Source: Crambe crambe (lineage: Eukaryota; Porifera; Demospongiae; Poecilosclerida; Crambeidae). Taken from it: 64,000 nucleotides of DNA. The first letter of the stretch is position 1. The number at the start of each line of letters is the position of its first letter. The notes beneath the pieces are model-generated. The model was not told the DNA's origin and searched no databases. It saw nothing but the letters and a program-made list of their open reading frames with translations. The stretch is taken from contig OZ004588.1 of NCBI GenBank assembly GCA_963924555.1, forward strand, positions 4,154,001 to 4,218,000, read 5' to 3'. Below, in pieces: positions 61,367 to 64,000 of the stretch. Made by a program: the position numbers and the translations under genes.

Positions 61367-64000
61367 TCAAGGAGTAAGCCGCTTGGGGTCACGAGGGAAC
61401 ATTGATGTCTTTCTGATATTGTTCAGGCCCAAGTATAACATCACTACTCTCTCCATTCCTGTAAAGGTCAAGGAATCATTCATATTAACTATCTGCTGGA
61501 TGACCTCAATCAAATTGGCTATATACACTTCTAGGAAACTCTAATATGCATCAGTTTCTGGGAATGTGCATCTTCCTGTTATGGCCACCACTTGGATTCA
61601 TGTACACTCCACACAAGCTTAGCTGCAAAGAGCTTGTCAACATACAGCTTCTGATATATTATCTTACTATGAGATATCATATGAGATATAATCAGAGCAG
61701 TCATGCTTACTCCCCCAGGACATTGTTCAATACATTATTGAAACAAGTGTTACCTATTCCTCCACCACCATGAGGAGGAGCTCCATAGCGGAAAGAATCA
61801 ATGTATGCCTTGATTTTCTCCAGGTCTAAAGTAGAAGAGGAAGAATAATAATAAGAATTTAAAAAACAACTGTATACATAATACAGAGAGTAATTGAGTA
61901 GAACCTCGTGGCTACACTCGAGAATTATTTTATTATGTGCACTTCTGCAAAAGTACAAACTTGTTGAAAATATATGCAGATCAAGTGTAGTACTGGGATC
62001 CCATAAAACTAAGTAAGTCAGGAGCAACCAAATGATAGCAATAAACAGTGTCTATCATCATAAAGCAGAGTTTAATGTATGAATGCAACCATAGAGTTTA
62101 TTGGAACATGAGTTAGTGATTCATATATCTATCAATACAAATATACTATTGTTATGTAAATGTTTTGTGTGCAATTATCAGACATTAAAACAACTTTATG
62201 ACAGACACTATCAGAATATTACCATAGGCATCAAAGCAGGCTATCACCACACGAGGTTGGTTTCATGGTGTTGTTTGTGGTCCTCGGTGGCAATTTTTCA
62301 TTATTGGTACACTATCAATGCCACACACCCACAAAATTTGACCTTCCTACTATCTCTATGCTGCATATGCTACTTCCATGCTTTATGCATGTGCTGTGCA
62401 TACACATAATCGTGGTAAGTGCTGATTTGATTCTTCAGTTCTGAACCAATCTTTAATTCACTAACCCACGTTTTTTTTGTTCGTTTATTTTTTGTTCATA
62501 TCATCAGAGAGCGCAGTAGCGCTCTCTATGTAGGGATGACCTATGACCCTCCATAGGGCTAATACAAAATGAAGTTGGATCTTCTCAGAAAACAGTAAGT
62601 TGTAGCTGCTATGACTATATACCCTGTCTTTTATGCACATTCTTATCATGCAGGAGAATTTTGGAGGCTGAAAGACTCAACACGGAGGAACAATAATAGT
62701 GCACTTTTTTATTCTTCAGGTTCTTAATCATCATCATATTCTTCATAATGGCACAATCTGGAGAAAAATTGGGCCGCACTTGGGCCATGTTCTATATATG
62801 AATCTGTTCCATTTTACTCGGACCAGGTCCACGTCCTATCAGTTTAGCCTCTAGTTCACTCAGAAAAAAAGCCGCTATCTTAGTACAGTCAACTATACGA
62901 AGAAGCCATTAAACATAACGCGCATGCGTAAACAATGAAGTTGCCATGATTCTAGCTCTCTATTACTCACAAAACTTAAAGCCATTTCTTCTGAGATCAG
63001 AATAAAAATCAGCTCTAAGATAAGGCTATCTGTACTAAGGACAGCATTTAAACTTTGAATAGTGAGTAACGCTCGAGCTCCCGTGAGGTGTGCATTATTT
63101 AGAAACGAAAGCTAGCCGGCAGATTGAGCAGCTCAGCTGTATCTTTAGAACTGAAGGCTTTAGTCTCACTAAATTGTTTACCAGGCTTGATTGTGATCCA
63201 ACATTGCAACACAAGACCTATGAATCTCATGAAGCAAGAATAGCTAATTGAACTGCAGCTCTCCCACTACCACTTGTATTAGCCTCATCCCAGGCCTGAG
63301 ACTACACTCTTATGAACTTAATGGTATAACTGGTATGTGTAGTTAATTTAAGAAAAAAAGAAGCTATAGATGTACAGCACTGACCACCTCCTGCAAAAAG
63401 AAATCACAAAAATAATGGGCCTGGCATAACAAGTAGCTAGCTATAATGGGTCACAAAAAATATGAAAGAAACAAGTAAAGAAAAATCATTTATTCAAATA
63501 AATGAAGGTGATGTAGGGATGACTATAGTTAACTGGTCAAAAAAGAGATGAACTGAATAAATGAGATCATGCAAGGATGAAGTCTAATCCGGGTGCAGTC
63601 ACTAGGTGTGACGTACCCACATTCGACTTTATCCTTGCATAATCTCATTTATTCAGCTCTTGTTTCATCTCTTTTTTGACCAGTTAACTATAGTCATCCC
63701 TACATCACCTTCACTTATTTGAATAAATGATTTTTCTTTACTTGTTATAATTAGAGCAAGCGGAACCAGTTTGCCTCAGGCATAATATTTCCAACCATGT
63801 GACATCAATTGAGGATGTTGGCTACTAGCAGGTTCCTCCGTTATAATAACACTCATACCTGAGATTACACACCCATACAATTTAAATGATTCCACTGCAT
63901 ACCTATATTGTGATGCTTGGCTCTTTCAGTGAGAAGTTCAGGATCATGGATTCGCTGGGCTCCAGATAAAATTTCCTCCCCACGCATGAACATATCATAA
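61367..64000 (-). CDS. DARS1: Cytosolic aspartyl-tRNA synthetase, last three exons (partial)
   Basis: Class II aspartyl-tRNA synthetase charges tRNA-Asp in the cytosol. Visible exons are 64000-63903 (continuing beyond the window), 61825-61754 and 61458-61367, joined in phase. They read [71 protein letters not shown] and [18 protein letters not shown]. This is the class II motif 3 region (GGGIG.ER) and C-terminus, almost identical to human DARS1. The intron 61826-63902 is 2.1 kb and holds a 275 bp palindromic element. The gene converges on the ETS gene with about 395 bp between stop codons. Only the C-terminal 86 residues or so are visible. Confidence 0.95.
61826..63902. other. DARS1 intron with foldback element and hairpin
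   Basis: Non-coding. It contains a 9 bp stem hairpin (62506-62527, AGAGAGCGC with GCGCTCTCT around AGTA) and the palindromic element at 63471-63745. The open frame at 62101-62409 resembles nothing. Confidence 0.65.
63471..63745. mobile_element. Palindromic MITE, about 275 bp with 125 bp arms
   Basis: The left end ACAAGTAAAGAAAAATCATT is inverted at the right end (AATGATTTTTCTTTACTTGT apart from one base). The arms continue through TGATGTAGGGATGACTATAG, TTAACTGGTCAAAAAAGAGA and GAATAAATGAGAT. The centre has AAGTCTAATCCGGGTGCAGT. The word AAAGTCTAATCCG with an adjacent inverted CAGCCCTTGTT also forms the hairpin at 26812-26896, so the two may belong to one family. Confidence 0.88.

Noticed and set aside
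61707..62027. 106-aa minus frame
   Set aside because: Only 61754-61825 is coding (DARS1 exon). The rest is intron read-through on both sides.

Overview
The window looks like nuclear DNA of an early-branching animal, most probably a demosponge. It is AT-rich, its genes carry many short GT-AG introns (commonly 50 to 300 bp), it is full of small palindromic elements and TAGC-type simple sequence, and its gene set is metazoan: an IQGAP N-terminus, tafazzin, mitochondrial SSB, RSU1, YME1L, a tandem death-domain protein, arylsulfatases, a class A GPCR, an ETS factor and aspartyl-tRNA synthetase. The taxon is inferred from gene content and style. No rRNA, tRNA or organelle sequence was recognised.

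Layout. 1-3.9 kb: repeats and non-coding DNA. 3.9-6.0 kb: first two exons of an IQGAP-like gene (minus), divergent from a small secreted protein with a domain like the non-catalytic N-terminal domain of M35 peptidases. The 3' end of the latter is partly duplicated downstream, and one copy carries a MITE. 7.3-9.2 kb: complete nine-exon tafazzin (minus), start codon to start codon only 59 bp from mitochondrial SSB (plus, 9.2-16.1 kb), whose 6 kb intron is loaded with foldback elements. 19.2-20.9 kb: an intronless DRE-TIM (HMG-CoA-lyase-like) protein with a C-terminal EF-hand. 23.6-38.3 kb: RSU1 (minus, seven exons). Its 12 kb intron 2 hosts an apparently intact 4.87 kb P-element-like transposon (28213-33081), with near-identical terminal inverted repeats, a 7 bp target-site duplication, a nine-exon 836-aa transposase and a second, convergent, unrecognised 345-aa gene. 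The same intron holds a decayed mobile-element gene interrupted by a 467 bp inverted-repeat MITE.

40.5-48.7 kb: YME1L, the mitochondrial i-AAA protease (plus), with a two-exon gene encoding two death domains nested antisense in one of its 5' introns. 49.1-53.7 kb: three tandem sulfatase copies (minus). Only the middle one is intact, and both flanking copies are damaged at the active-site cysteine motif. 53.8-55.3 kb: a divergent intact arylsulfatase-B-like gene (plus). 55.4-56.6 kb: an intronless class A GPCR (minus). 59.2-61.0 kb: an ETS factor (plus) with a TATA box and a stop-free 66 nt intron. 61.4-64.0 kb: the 3' exons of cytosolic aspartyl-tRNA synthetase (minus), running off the window.

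Three genes (tafazzin, mtSSB, YME1L) serve mitochondria, and two of them share a promoter region. The strongest candidates for something undescribed are the two-gene P-like transposon and the DRE-TIM/EF-hand protein. Exon boundaries were derived by hand from splice motifs, reading-frame continuity and remembered family sequences. The 5' exons of mtSSB and YME1L are the least certain.
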